A program made the translations under genes and the position numbers. The notes beneath the pieces are model-generated. The model was not told the DNA's origin. It saw only the letters and a program-made list of their open reading frames with translations, and did no database searches. This document shows positions 33,883 through 44,007 of a stretch of 64,000 nucleotides of DNA, one piece after another. Where the stretch lies: positions 620,001 through 684,000 of the forward strand of contig NZ_CP060397.1 in NCBI RefSeq assembly GCF_015840715.1. Reading direction: 5' to 3'. Numbering within the stretch: position 1 is the stretch's first letter; each line of letters opens with the position of its first letter. This stretch comes from Synechococcus sp. CBW1004. Lineage in GTDB: Bacteria > Cyanobacteriota > Cyanobacteriia > PCC-6307 > Cyanobiaceae.

Positions 33883-36723
33883 ATGGCGGGCTCGCTGGTG
33901 GCCGAGAAGCGCATCCATGTTGTGCGCTGGCTGCTCACAACCGGTTGGCTGTTGATCATCGGCTCGCTGTTCTTTGATCCATTCACAGTCCGCTTCACCG
34001 AGCCTGATCATCCCTGGAGTCCACTGCGCCTGCCTGCCACCTGCGTGGAGGTGCAGGGGCGTTGCCTGACCGAAGCCGCCTATCCACTGGGTACGACGCT
34101 GTTCTGGGGAGCTGTCGTGCCCTCCGCCATCTTCGTGCTGCTGGTCTTCGGGCATGAACTCTGGCGCCGCATCTGTCCGCTCTCCTTTCTGTCGCAGATT
34201 CCCCGTGCGCTCGGCTGGCAGCGTCAGATCGAAACCCGAAATCCGAAATCTGGGGTGGTGCGCCGGCAGGTGGCCAGGCTCCCCGCCACCTCCTGGCTGG
34301 CTCGCCATTACTCCGCGCTGCAGTTCGGCTGGCTGTTCGTCGGCCTCTGCGGTCGCATTCTGTTCTTCAACGCCGACCGGCTCGTCCTGGCAGGGTGGCT
34401 TCTCTTCACCATTGCCGCAGCGATTGCTGTGGGCTGGCTATATGGAGGCAAGGCCTGGTGTCAGTACTTCTGCCCGATGGCTCCGGTGCAGGCCATCTAT
34501 TCCACACCGGCTGGCCTGCTCGGCAGCCATGCCCATCAGAGCCCGAGGTCGATCACCCAGTCGATGTGCCGCACGGTGCTGCCGAATGGCGACGAACAGA
34601 GCGCCTGCGTGGCTTGTCAGCAGCCCTGCATCGATATCGATGCCGAGCGGATGTACTGGGCTCGTCTTGCCACACCGGCCTTCGCTTTTGAGCGTTATGC
34701 CTACGTCGGTCTGGTGCTCGGTTATTTCCTCTACTATTATCTCTATGCTGGAAACTGGGATTATTATTTCTCAGGCGCCTGGGTGCGTCAGCCTGATCAG
34801 CTTGCCCATCTGCTGAGTCCTGGTCTGTTTCTGTTCGGCAAGGCGATCAATCTGCCGAGGCTTGTGGCGGTGCCGATGGTCCTGGGGTTCTTCACCTGGC
34901 TCGGTTGGTTGTCGGGCCGTGCGATCGAAGCCTGGATGCGCCGTGGCGCCCGCCATCAGGGCGAGCAGCCCGAGATGACACGGATCCGCCACCGGGTGTT
35001 TGTCGTCGCCACTTTTGTGGTCTTCAATCTCTTCTTTCTGTTTGCGGGGCGGCCGTTGCTGCTGCTGGCACCTGACTGGGTGCAGTACCTGTTCGATGTG
35101 GCTGTGGTGGTCACGAGCAGCCTGTGGCTGGTGCGCAGCTGGCATCGCAGCCCCGCCCTGTACGACCGTGAAAACCTGGCGGAGCGCTTCCGGCGTCAGC
35201 TGGAGAAACTCGGTCTGGATGTGAGCCGCTTCCTCGAGGGACGCAGTCTGCGTGATCTCAGTCCCGATGAGGTGTATGTACTCGCGCGGATACTGCCGGG
35301 ATTCGGCAGTGAACAACGCCTGGAGGCCTACAAGGGCGTTGTGCATGACGCTTTGCAGGAGGGGTATGTCAATGCCGCCAGCAGTCTTGAGGTGCTGCGG
35401 CGCATGCGTCAGGAGCTGGGCATTTCCGATGATGCCCACCGCCAGCTTCTCGATCAGCTGGGCGTCGAGGATCCCGCCCTGCTGGACCCTGATCAGCGTC
35501 GCAGCCTGGAGGATCAGGTGCGCTTGAGCGGCTACCGGCGTTCGCTCGAACGGCTCCTGCGCCTTCAGAACCGCGAGGTGAGTCGTGCCCTGGCGGATGG
35601 CGTCGACGCCGATCCGATCGATCCGAATGCTCTTGAGGCGCTCCGTCGTCTGTACTCGATCAGTGCCGGGGAGGACGAGCAGGCCAGAGAGCAGCTGGCT
35701 CCGGCGGAGGCGGCCGCCCGTCGCACGGCCTTGCTGCTGCAGCGGCTCGGCGAACTGAGCCAGACCCTTGCCGCCCTGGAGCACCCCACCTTGTCCGGCT
35801 TCGAGCCCCTGGTGGCTCTGGCAAGGGATCAGCTGCTCCAGAGACAGGAACTCTGCGGGCGCAGCATCCTGCGGGGACTGGGCACCCTGGGCTCCGATCC
35901 GTTGGTGCCTGAGCTGGCGCAACGGCTGGCGGCAACTCTGCCTGGCCTGGTTGAGGAGGTCCTCTCCGACGACGCCCGGCGTCGAGAGCTCTCAGCGGAG
36001 GTGCTCCAGGTGCTCCAGCAACCGCTGTTCAGCAACGAGCCCCCTCAGCCAACGCTCTCAGCCGCCCAGGCCCTGGCCGAACTGGATCGCCTCACCGCCG
36101 ATCCCAACCCCTCGCTGGCTCTGGCGGCGGTGGTTCTGAGTGCCGCCCTCGATGCGGAAAGCGGCAGGCATCGTGCCGGCCAACTCGCTCAGGATGCGCA
36201 GGCACCGGCCTGGCTGCGGCAGACAGCGGCGCAACTGCTGAGCCTGGAGGGGCCCTGGCAGCTGGCCGCAATGCCGGAGCTGGAGAAGCGTGTCGTGCTG
36301 GCCACCAGTGATTTCTTCCGACACACCTGGAGCGACACGCTCGATGCGCTGGCGGAGAAGGCCGAGATCCGTGCCTATCAGTCCGGTGAGCTGATCACCG
36401 AGACAGGAGACACCTGTCGCGAACTGCTGCTGCTGATCGAAGGAAGCGCGAGGGTCGAGCACCGCAACGGCGGCCGGTGCTGGCTGGAGCAGATGCGGCC
36501 GGGGCAGGTGCTTGATGAGCTGGAGGTCCTCAGCAACAGCCACTCCGAGAGCACGATCGCTGCCGACATGGATGGCACACGAGTGTTGGCCGTACCCGTC
36601 GATTCCTTTGACGCCACCCTGGAGCGCGATCCCGAGTTTGCCCGCCGCGTCCTGGCACTCGAAACCCGGCAGCTGCAGCGGCTCACCCGTGAGGTCGGTC
36701 CGGCCGAATCGCGGCCTCTTTGA
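33883..36723 (+). CDS. Polytopic 4Fe-4S protein with C-terminal cNMP-binding domain
   Basis: 946 residues from ATG 33883 (upstream open frame is not protein-like). Residues ~10-430 hold about eight membrane helices and NapH/NosR-like cysteine motifs: RRICPLSF, GGKAWCQYFCPMAPVQAIY, and ACVACQQPCIDID, suited to iron-sulfur clusters. A ~370-residue helical region follows (DELGISDDAH-like hairpins, ~440-800). Residues ~815-940 form a cyclic-nucleotide-binding domain (YQSGELITETGDTCRELLLL, IEGSARVEHRNGGRCW, PGQVLDELEVLSNSHSESTI). Predicted membrane redox protein sensing or gated by a small ligand. selO follows 167 bp later on the same strand. No characterised homolog was recognised. Confidence 0.78.
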   Translation: MAGSLVAEKRIHVVRWLLTTGWLLIIGSLFFDPFTVRFTEPDHPWSPLRLPATCVEVQGRCLTEAAYPLGTTLFWGAVVPSAIFVLLVFGHELWRRICPLSFLSQIPRALGWQRQIETRNPKSGVVRRQVARLPATSWLARHYSALQFGWLFVGLCGRILFFNADRLVLAGWLLFTIAAAIAVGWLYGGKAWCQYFCPMAPVQAIYSTPAGLLGSHAHQSPRSITQSMCRTVLPNGDEQSACVACQQPCIDIDAERMYWARLATPAFAFERYAYVGLVLGYFLYYYLYAGNWDYYFSGAWVRQPDQLAHLLSPGLFLFGKAINLPRLVAVPMVLGFFTWLGWLSGRAIEAWMRRGARHQGEQPEMTRIRHRVFVVATFVVFNLFFLFAGRPLLLLAPDWVQYLFDVAVVVTSSLWLVRSWHRSPALYDRENLAERFRRQLEKLGLDVSRFLEGRSLRDLSPDEVYVLARILPGFGSEQRLEAYKGVVHDALQEGYVNAASSLEVLRRMRQELGISDDAHRQLLDQLGVEDPALLDPDQRRSLEDQVRLSGYRRSLERLLRLQNREVSRALADGVDADPIDPNALEALRRLYSISAGEDEQAREQLAPAEAAARRTALLLQRLGELSQTLAALEHPTLSGFEPLVALARDQLLQRQELCGRSILRGLGTLGSDPLVPELAQRLAATLPGLVEEVLSDDARRRELSAEVLQVLQQPLFSNEPPQPTLSAAQALAELDRLTADPNPSLALAAVVLSAALDAESGRHRAGQLAQDAQAPAWLRQTAAQLLSLEGPWQLAAMPELEKRVVLATSDFFRHTWSDTLDALAEKAEIRAYQSGELITETGDTCRELLLLIEGSARVEHRNGGRCWLEQMRPGQVLDELEVLSNSHSESTIAADMDGTRVLAVPVDSFDATLERDPEFARRVLALETRQLQRLTREVGPAESRPL

Positions 36724-36890
36724 AACCTCATGGCGTCGTGTCGCTCCACGCCGTGGATCAGCCGACGCTCGACGGTGGTTCGATTCCAGCGCAGGAGAGA
36801 GGCTCCCGCCCGGCGCGACAAGCGGGGCAGTCGCGATGATGCCCAGAGCAGAGGGGTCAGCTCCCCGCAACTCCAGACCCGAGATCCGTG

Positions 36891-38606
36891 ATGATTGATC
36901 CGATGTCAGCCCCCTCGAAGACTGCGCCATCAACAGGAACGGCAAGCTTCGCTGACTTCGCCCAACGGGCTGACTATTCCCTGATGAATACACTGCATGC
37001 CGATCCGCAGGCGACTGCGGATGGCTGTGATCACCAGGCCCGCGAGGTGTTCTCCGGTCACTATGTGCCGGTGACGCCCACGCCGCTTCCAGATCCAGAG
37101 CTCGTCGCCTACAGCAGCACGCTGTTCAGTGAACTCGGCCTCAGTGAAGCGCTGGCCCATGACGAGCCCTTCCTCCGCTTCTTCGCGGGTGATCTCAGTG
37201 TCGCCCGTGCGCCGATGCGCCCGGTTGGCTGGGCGACCGGTTACGCCCTGTCGATCTACGGCACGGAATACATTCAGCAGTGTCCGTTCGGAACTGGCAA
37301 TGGCTACGGCGATGGCCGCGCCATTTCCGTGTTCGAGGGCCTCTTCAATGGCAGACGCTGGGAGATGCAGCTGAAAGGGGGCGGCCCGACGCCCTATTGC
37401 CGTGGGGCTGATGGACGGGCCGTGCTCCGCTCCAGTGTGCGCGAGTTTCTGGCGCAGGAGTTGATGCACGCCCTTGGAGTTCCCACCTCGCGCTCCTTGA
37501 CCCTGGTTGTCTCGCGACTGGAAACGGTTCGTCGTCCTTGGTACGGGCCGAAGTCCAGGGCGTTCAATCCCGACATCCTGGTGGATAACCCTGCTGCAAT
37601 CACGACCCGCGTGGCACCGTCGTTCCTGCGGGTGGGTCAGGTGGAACTGTTTGCCCGTCGCGTGCGGACCAATGCGCATCCGGGTGCATTGAACGAACTG
37701 CAGATGATCGTGCACCATCTGATCGAGAGGAACTACCGGCCAGACATCGATCCGACGCTGCCCTTCACCGAGCAGGTGGTGGCGTTAGCCGAGTGTTTTC
37801 GGGGACGCCTCATCTCCCTTGTGGCCAACTGGATACGCGTTGGCTACTGCCAGGGCAACTTCAACAGCGACAACTGTGCCGCCGGTGGATTCACCCTCGA
37901 CTACGGGCCCTTCGGCTTCTGTGAGCTGTTTGATCCCCGCTTCCAGCCCTGGACCGGGGGAGGCGAGCATTTTTCATGGTTCAACCAACCTGTCGCGGCC
38001 GAAGCCAATTACCACATGTTCTGGGCCGCCATCCGGTTGCTGCTTGCCGAGCAGAACGATGCTCTGGCGAGGCTGGATCTGCTGCGGGAAGACTTCCGTC
38101 TTGCCATGAACCGTGAGCTCGAAGCCATGTGGGCGAGCAAGCTCGGCCTGCCCAGCGCTGACGCCATGCTGATCCAAGAGCTTCAGCAGCTCATGGTGGC
38201 GTCCAAGGTCGACTACACGATCTTCTTCCGCAGGCTGTCAGCCATTCCAGAGGATATCTCGGTCCTGAAGGGAAGCTTCTATCGACCCAGCTCAGAGCAG
38301 CTTGAGACCGGATGGGCGCAGTGGTTGCAGCGGTGGCGCACACAGATCACAGCCGGTGGTGACACCAGAGCGGCGTCCGCAGCGATGAAGCGGATCAACC
38401 CTCAGTTCACCTGGCGCGAGTGGTTGGTCGTTCCTGCTTATCAGCAGGCGGAGCATGGCGATTTCCGCCTGATCAAGGATCTCCAGGCGGTGTTCAACTC
38501 TCCCTATGAGGAACAATCAGAGGAGGTGGGGAGGACCTACGACCGCCTCAGGCCCGAGGAGTTCTTTCATGCTGGTGGCGTCTCCCATTACAGTTGTTCT
38601 TCATGA
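36891..38606 (+). CDS. selO: SelO protein adenylyltransferase (pseudokinase)
   Basis: 571 residues from ATG 36891 (GTG one codon upstream). Motifs of the SelO/YdiU family: LARAP-type segment, [60 protein letters not shown] and [20 protein letters not shown], which carries the catalytic Asp-Asn and metal Asp. SelO transfers AMP to Ser/Thr/Tyr of redox proteins. The protein ends in CSS, the position of selenocysteine in the eukaryotic enzyme (USS), so the redox tail is kept as cysteine. Its neighbour is a membrane Fe-S protein, a plausible partner. Confidence 0.92.
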   Translation: MIDPMSAPSKTAPSTGTASFADFAQRADYSLMNTLHADPQATADGCDHQAREVFSGHYVPVTPTPLPDPELVAYSSTLFSELGLSEALAHDEPFLRFFAGDLSVARAPMRPVGWATGYALSIYGTEYIQQCPFGTGNGYGDGRAISVFEGLFNGRRWEMQLKGGGPTPYCRGADGRAVLRSSVREFLAQELMHALGVPTSRSLTLVVSRLETVRRPWYGPKSRAFNPDILVDNPAAITTRVAPSFLRVGQVELFARRVRTNAHPGALNELQMIVHHLIERNYRPDIDPTLPFTEQVVALAECFRGRLISLVANWIRVGYCQGNFNSDNCAAGGFTLDYGPFGFCELFDPRFQPWTGGGEHFSWFNQPVAAEANYHMFWAAIRLLLAEQNDALARLDLLREDFRLAMNRELEAMWASKLGLPSADAMLIQELQQLMVASKVDYTIFFRRLSAIPEDISVLKGSFYRPSSEQLETGWAQWLQRWRTQITAGGDTRAASAAMKRINPQFTWREWLVVPAYQQAEHGDFRLIKDLQAVFNSPYEEQSEEVGRTYDRLRPEEFFHAGGVSHYSCSS

Positions 38607-39061
38607 ACGTACTCGCTTCCCTGAAGGGGCACGGGCGGGGATGGCATGTGGTTTCCATGGCGAAGAGCAACCTCTCAGGACCTCCGCAAGGACGGTCCTT
38701 CCAGGTGGAAGATCGATACGGACTTACTGATCGGGATTTCAATGACCAGCAGGCGATGCCCACGGCCCTCGAGATTAACGGGATCCCCTGACCACGGTCA
38801 AGGATCTGCGCCTTGCCTCTGGAGGCTCTCGGCTCTCCAGAGGCTCCAGAGCAAACAAATGGTCGCCGATTTGTCTGCCCCACTCGTTCAGGAGGTGGTG
38901 TCGCGTATCAGAATGGACCGCTTCATGACGGAAACGGCAGGCCCAATGTCACGCGTGTTCCGCTCCTGTGTTCAGAACCATATGCAGAGACATGATTGTT
39001 GTGATGAGGTGAGCTGATTCCGAAGGCTTCTGTCTTGTCGAGCGGTGGCATCGCCTTTGAT
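38607..39061. other. Gene-free stretch after selO
   Basis: About 455 bp in which no reading frame on either strand looks like protein. It borders the nitroreductase remnant and the insertion-sequence region, and probably contains degraded sequence. Confidence 0.4.
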
Positions 39062-39352
39062 TCAACGGTGCTCAATCAGATCAGCGGGGGTGTATCGCAC
39101 CTTTGCCAGTCCGGCGTATTTGTCGGATGAATCGCGATAACCAGCAGCGCAAACCACGCAGCTGCGATAGGGGCTCCTCTCCAGATTCAGGATTCGGTCG
39201 TAGTCGGCTGGGGAGAAGCCCTCGATCGGGCAGGTGTCCACTCCCAGCAGTGCCGCACTGGTCATCAAGGTACCCAGGGCGACGTACACCTGTTTTGCGG
39301 TCCAGCACTCGATCTGCTGGCTCTGGGGACCGTCGATCAGATTCTTCTGCAT
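39062..39352 (-). pseudogene. Nitroreductase C-terminal fragment cut by an IS
   Basis: The minus strand reads ~97 residues of the C-terminal half of an NfsB-like nitroreductase: QIECWTAKQVYVALGTLMTS, AALLGVDTCPIEGFSPADYD and SSDKYAGLAKVRYTPADLIE. The N-terminal half, including the flavin-binding Arg-Ser-x-Arg region, is missing because the frame runs directly into the IS end at 39354. Confidence 0.85.
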
Positions 39353-39353
39353 C

Positions 39354-41124
39354 AGTTCGGGACTCCTGAAAAAGCCAGATCGACTGCAGCGCAGCTGGTT
39401 TCAGCGGTCGAGGCTCGCTAAACTGGCCTTGCAAGGGGCAATCGATGATTGCTGCAACTGTTCAACCCAGTGGATGTACCGGAAACACCATAACGGGCAG
39501 CTTTCAATCGAGGCGTTCCATCTCCCTTTTGGCGGAACATTGGACCCGGACAACCGCTGGGTGATCTTCTCCTCTCTGATGCCATGGGAAGAGCTGGAAG
39601 AAACGTATGCCCCTCAGTTCAGCCCCACGACTGGTGCCCCCGCGAAGTCTGTGAGATTGGCATTTGGTGCGCTGTTCATTAAGCAGCGCCTTGGCTTGAG
39701 CGATGAGGAAACCGTCGAGCAGATCCGAGAAAATGCATACATGCAGTATTTTTGGGTTTTGCCGGCTACACCAATAAATCACCATTCGACCCGTCGATGA
39801 TGGTGCATTTCCGCAAGCGTTTCTCAGAGGACGACCTCAAGCGGATCAACGAACTGATTGCAGAACGCGGTAAGGCCATGGTGATCGAGGCTGTGTCGTC
39901 ACGGCAAGATGACGACCCCCCCGACGATCCAAGTGTTGATGCTGGAACCCAGATCTCCATTGACGATTTCGTGAAGCCAGCAGATTGGCCCGAGGACAAG
40001 AACTGTGGAACATTGACCATCGATGCCTCTTGCACGCCAGCCGACATCACCTATCCCACTGATCTGAAGCTACTCAATGAGGCGAGGGAGTCAACCGAAC
40101 GAATCATTGATGATCTGCGCAGTCAGCACCCAGATCTGCGTAAGCATAAGCCTCGATATGATCGAGGCAGGGCGCGTGCTGCTTTCCTCAATGTCGCCAA
40201 GCAGAAAAAGCCACGTCGTCGCAAAACAAAAGCCGCAATACGCCGCCAGCTCGACTACCTGCAGCGCAATCTTGATGCCATCGATGCCCTGATCGCCTCT
40301 GGCGCAAGCCTTTCGGGTCTCAAGACGCATTGGTGGCAGAAGCTTCTCGTGATCAGTGAGCTGCACCGACAGCAGACGATCTTGCTGTACTCCAAGACAC
40401 GCAGCATGCCCGACCGCATCGTCAACTTGATTCAGCGACATGTTCGCCCCATTGCTCGTGGCAAAGCAAGAGCCGCTTTTGAGTTTGGTGCCAAAATTAG
40501 TGTTTCCGTGCGCAATGGCTTTGCCTTCCTTCACAGGATCAGCTGGGATCCGTACAATGAGTCCGAAGACTTGATTTCACAAACCAAGAAGTACAAGCGA
40601 GAGCATGGCTGCTACCCTGAGCGCATCTGCGCCGATCGCATCTACATCAACACTAAGAATCGAAACTTCTGTACGAGGAACAATATCCGACTATCTGGCA
40701 AACGACTTGGGAGGCCACCGAAGGATCCAGGAGTCAACGCTGTGCACCAGCAGCAGCTCAGCGCTGACCAGCGCAAGCGAAACGAGGTTGAGGGTGTCTT
40801 TGGTTCAGGGAAGCGCAAGTATTCACTTCAGTTGATCATGGCTCGCCTGCCTCAGGGTGCAGAAACGACGATCTCGATGGCATTCCTGGTGATGTGTGCC
40901 GAGAAGATCCTGAGGCTCCTCCGCCTCTTTTTTGTCGCGATTTATTCCTGGTTTTTGTGCGTTACAACGTCTTGGCTGGCTCTTGGTGGCGCCAAGAAGC
41001 ATTTGCCAGTTTGAGGCAGCCGAATCGCCGGTTGCTGTAAAGCCGCGGATTCGAGCTGCCATCACCCCTGTTCGTCGGCTTGCCCCAGTGAGGCACGCGA
41101 GTCGTTTTTCAGGAGTCCCGAACT
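39354..41124 (+). mobile_element. IS5-like insertion sequence with perfect 20-bp ends
   Basis: 1771 bp bounded by AGTTCGGGACTCCTGAAAAA (39354-39373) and its exact reverse complement (41105-41124). The element carries one transposase split by a -1 frameshift. No clean target duplication is seen: the left flank is a nitroreductase gene and the right flank is another transposase, so a deletion or rearrangement has joined unrelated DNA. The outermost bases of the repeat may belong to the target. Confidence 0.85.
39474..41014 (+). CDS. IS5-like transposase, two frames joined by a -1 shift
   Basis: Frame one runs from ATG 39474 (MYRKHHNGQLSIEAFHLPFG, LAFGALFIKQRLGLSDEETV) to a stop at 39800. The sequence continues naturally in the -1 frame from about 39752 (GFAGYTNKSPFDPSMMVHFR) to 41014. 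The switch falls on a run of five T at 39749-39753, suited to programmed slippage. A shift there gives NAYMQYF followed by LGFAGYT, matching intact relatives. TLTIDASCTPADITYPTDL and the late FGSGKRKYSLQ with an upstream Glu supply DDE residues. About 513 residues in total if shifted. Confidence 0.82.
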
Positions 41125-41127
41125 ACG

Positions 41128-41783
41128 TGATGCGCCTGCGCGGTGATGCCGAGATCCACGGCACCGCAGCGCCTCTGGGCTGCCAGGTGCGCCGGCTGCG
41201 GTTGCCCCGCGGCCACTGCCGCGGTTTCCGGGATGTGCAGCTCTGGGGTGATGGCCAAAGGCGGGCCAATCTGGTGCTGGCCCGCCCGATCGGCATCAGG
41301 GCTTCCGAGCCCTGGTATCTGGTCAGCAACCAGTCTCCCGGCCTGGATCTGGTCTGGGCCTACGGCCAGCGCTTCTGCTGCGAGCAGCTGTTCCGGGACC
41401 AGAAATCGGGGATCTTCCAGCTGGAGAACAGTCGCCTGCGCGATCCAGCCCGCATCGATCGGCTCCTGCTGGTGGTCGCCATCGCTGTGCTGATCAGCAG
41501 TGTGCAGGGCTACACCGTCAGCCTCAGCGGCCAGCGCCCGCTGGTGGATGCGCACTGGAGACGTGGACTCAGCTTTGCCCGCATCGGTCTGCACTGGCTG
41601 CAGCAGAGCGCCATCGCCAGCGGCCGTGCCCTGCTGGCCTGGCTGCCGATTCCACTACGGCCCCTTGAACCCTGCATCCCCAGCCGCGGTGTGCGCAGAC
41701 GGCAAAACGAGCCCTGGTCCACGCGGGTTGACCTGCCGCCACCGCTTCTGATCGCCGCCGCCGGACCGATGGCGATCGCATGA
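41128..41783 (+). pseudogene. Truncated DDE transposase (IS4-like), C-terminal part
   Basis: About 218 residues readable from the IS end: RLRGDAEIHG, WYLVSNQSPGLDLVWAYGQR and CCEQLFRDQKSGIFQLENSR (the Y-E-x6-K-type catalytic segment), RDPARIDRLLLVVAIAVLIS. This is the C-terminal half of a transposase related to IS4 elements; the N-terminal half is missing, removed at the junction with the IS5-like element. Its stop overlaps the ATG of the recD2/istA chimera. Confidence 0.75.
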
Positions 41784-42994
41784 CGATCTCGGATGAGATC
41801 TGTCCGTCAGTCAGGGTGCTCTGTCCGATGGCCCGCGGCGGCTGCGGCAGCAGGACCCTCAACGTGGAACTGCAGCAGCTGCTCAATCCTGACCCCAGCG
41901 AGCAGGTGGAGCGCTTCGGGTGGAGGTTTGCGCCGGGCGACAAGGTGATGCAGGTGGCGAACGACTACGAGAAGGAGGTGTTCAACGGCGATCTGGGCAC
42001 GATCGATTCCCTCGATGCCGACAACTCCGAACTGACCGTGCTGTTCGAGGGCAAGCCGGTGGTCTACGGCTGGGGCGAGCTCGACAACCTGGTGCCGGCC
42101 TATGCCTGCACGATCCACAAGAGCCAGGGCAGCGAATACCCGGCGGTGGTGATTCCGCTGCTGACGCAGCACTACGCGATGCTGCAGCTGCGCGGCAGCA
42201 GCGATTTCGACACGCTCGCTGACTACCAGGCCTTTCTGGCGGAGGTCCGCGATGACTACAACCGTCCGCGTCTGTGCCGGCTGGAGCAAGAGAAAGCGGC
42301 GCTGCGGCCACTGCCGCCATTCCGCTTTGCCGACTACGACATCGAGCAGCTGACAGTGCGGCGCACCAGCACGATCGAGGTGCGCAAGGTGGTGTATTCG
42401 GTTCCGCCGCGGCTGATCGGCCAGCGGTTGACGGTGCGGATCTTCCACGACCGGCTGCAACTGCTGCTCGGCCGCCAGCTGGCCTGCGAACTGGAGAGGC
42501 TCCACGGCGGTGTCGAACGGCATGGACGGGCGTGGAGCATCGATCTGGAGCACCTGATCGATGCCCTGCGCCGTAAGCCGCGGGCCTTGCTGCACTGCCG
42601 CTATCAGCAGGAGCTGTTCCCCGATGAGCGCTGGTGGCAGCTGTGGCAGCAGCTGCGCAATGGCGGCGACCGTGACGCCGCCGCCCGCCTGGTGGTGGAA
42701 GCCCTGTATGTGGGCTGCCGGCTGGCCGGTTACGAGCCGGTTCTGACCTGGCTGGAAAAGGCCCACCAACGGCAGGGGCTGTCGCTGGCGGCGCTGCAGC
42801 AACGCTTCCGGTTGCCGCCCCATCGCCCCCTGCCCACGCAACGCATCCCTCAACACCCCCTGCAGAGCTATGACGATCTCCTCGTCCTCCGTGCCAAGGC
42901 CCCAGGCAGCGGAGGCCGCCCTGCCGATCCTGTTGCGGCAGCTGCGGCTGGCACGGATCCGCTCCCACTCGCAGAGCATCGCCTCGCAAGCTGA
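41780..42994 (+). pseudogene. Chimeric ORF: RecD2 fragment fused to IstA C-terminus
   Basis: 404 residues composed of two unrelated pieces. Residues ~9-135 are the C-terminal helicase region of a RecD2/TraA-type helicase (VLCPMARGGCGSRTLNVELQ, FAPGDKVMQVANDYEKEVFN, CTIHKSQGSEYPAVVIPLLT, HYAMLQ). From nt 42188 the frame continues as the C-terminal part of an IS21-type IstA transposase (GSSDFDTLADYQAFLAEVRD, EVRKVVYSVPPRLIGQRL). The missing RecD2 tail resumes at 44008. Neither half is complete, so function is doubtful although the frame is open. Confidence 0.85.
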
Positions 42995-43676
42995 GACCGA
43001 GGGCTGGAGCCACAGCCAATTTCTCTATTCCCTCTGCGAGCAGGAGGTGGAGCAGCGCCAGCAGGCCCGCCAGCAACGGCTGCTGCGTTCGGCCCAGCTG
43101 CCCTGGAGCAAGGCGCTCGCGGACTATGACCACAGCGGCAGAATCGAGGCCGGCCCATGGCAGGAGCTGGAGGGGCTGACCCACCAGAGCGAATGGCTGC
43201 AGCGGGGTGAGAACGTGCTGTTGTTCGGCCCCAGCGGCGTCGGCAAGACCCATCTGGCGATCGGCATCGTCCTGGCGCAGATTGCGTTGGATCAGCCCTG
43301 CCGCTTTTACCCAGCCACGGCACTGGTGCAGGAGCTGCAGAAGGCCCGCGCCGACTACAACCTGCCGCAGGCACTGGAGCGGCTGGATCGCTACCCGCTG
43401 CTGCTGATCGATGACATCGGCTATGTGCGGCGCGATGAGCAGGAGAGCAGTGTGCTGTTTGAGCTGATCTGCCACCGCTACGAGCGCCGATCGCTGCTGA
43501 TCAGCGCCAATCAGCCGTTCACGGCCTGGGATGAGATCTTCCCCAGCAGCTCGATGACCGTCGCGGCGGTGGATCGGCTGGTGCATCACTGCCACATCGT
43601 CGAGATCGGCGGCGACAGCCACCGCCGCGCCGATGCCGAACGCCGCGCAGGGAGGCGGCGCAAGGAGCAGGGATAG
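42870..43676 (+). CDS. istB: IstB-like ATPase of IS21 element
   Basis: 268 residues. LLLFGPSGVGKTHLAIGIVL is the Walker A, LLLIDDIGYVRRDEQESSVL the Walker B/IstB signature, and LLISANQPFTAWDEIF the sensor region. IstB is the AAA+ helper that directs IS21 insertion. It overlaps the end of the istA fragment, as in intact IS21 elements. istB is full length, but the element is probably immobile because istA is truncated. Confidence 0.93.
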   Translation: MTISSSSVPRPQAAEAALPILLRQLRLARIRSHSQSIASQAETEGWSHSQFLYSLCEQEVEQRQQARQQRLLRSAQLPWSKALADYDHSGRIEAGPWQELEGLTHQSEWLQRGENVLLFGPSGVGKTHLAIGIVLAQIALDQPCRFYPATALVQELQKARADYNLPQALERLDRYPLLLIDDIGYVRRDEQESSVLFELICHRYERRSLLISANQPFTAWDEIFPSSSMTVAAVDRLVHHCHIVEIGGDSHRRADAERRAGRRRKEQG

Positions 43677-44007
43677 GGCGAGGAGACATTGACGCGAGGC
43701 GACAACCTGGCGCCGATCAGCGCAGCCCCCGGTGGTGAGCTCCGCGCTGCCGGCGGACTATGGGGTCCGCCGGCTCGTGCGCTCCGCCAGAGGTTGGGGC
43801 GGAGAGTCACCAGCGGTACCGGCCAACCGGGTTGTCGTCTGCTGCCGAACACGAAAAGCCAGTGCTGATCGGACTTCTGGCAGGCAGGTGGCTCAGTTTT
43901 CATGTCGCCGCCCCCAGGTTGTCGCCGGCGACAACCTGGGGGCGATCAGGGACTCTCACCGGCCAACTTGGTTGTCGCGAAACGGCCAAGGGGGTTGACG
44001 CGGATCA
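43677..44007 (+). repeat. IS21 right end with repeated GACAACC motifs
   Basis: About 330 bp without a gene. GCGACAACCTGG followed by GATCAG occurs at ~43690 and again at ~43929, and CCGGCCAAC followed by GGTTGTCG occurs at ~43820 and ~43963. The region includes the 36-bp palindrome at 43909-43944. Such repeated ends are transposase binding sites in IS21 elements. Confidence 0.6.
43909..43944. repeat. Perfect 36-bp palindrome
   Basis: CGCCCCCAGGTTGTCGCC is followed immediately by its exact reverse complement, with no spacer. The half-site is the IS end motif, so this is a head-to-head pair of IS ends. Confidence 0.9.

Larger units (their letters stand above)
42188..44007 (+). mobile_element. 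IS21-like element lacking its left end
   Basis: Insertion inside recD2 bounded by CTGCAG on both sides (42182-42187 and 44008-44013), a plausible 6-bp target duplication for the IS21 family (4-8 bp). It contains the C-terminal part of istA, all of istB and about 330 bp of right end rich in copies of a GCGACAACCTGG motif. The left terminal repeat and the istA N-terminus have been deleted. Confidence 0.8.

Noticed and set aside
38646-39017. Open frame of 123 residues after selO
   Set aside because: Composition is Arg/Ser/Trp-rich without any family pattern, and it overlaps an equally poor frame on the other strand.
41982-43622. 546-residue minus-strand open frame
   Set aside because: It is antisense to istA/istB, which have clear motifs; composition is Arg/Ala/Ser-rich without domains.
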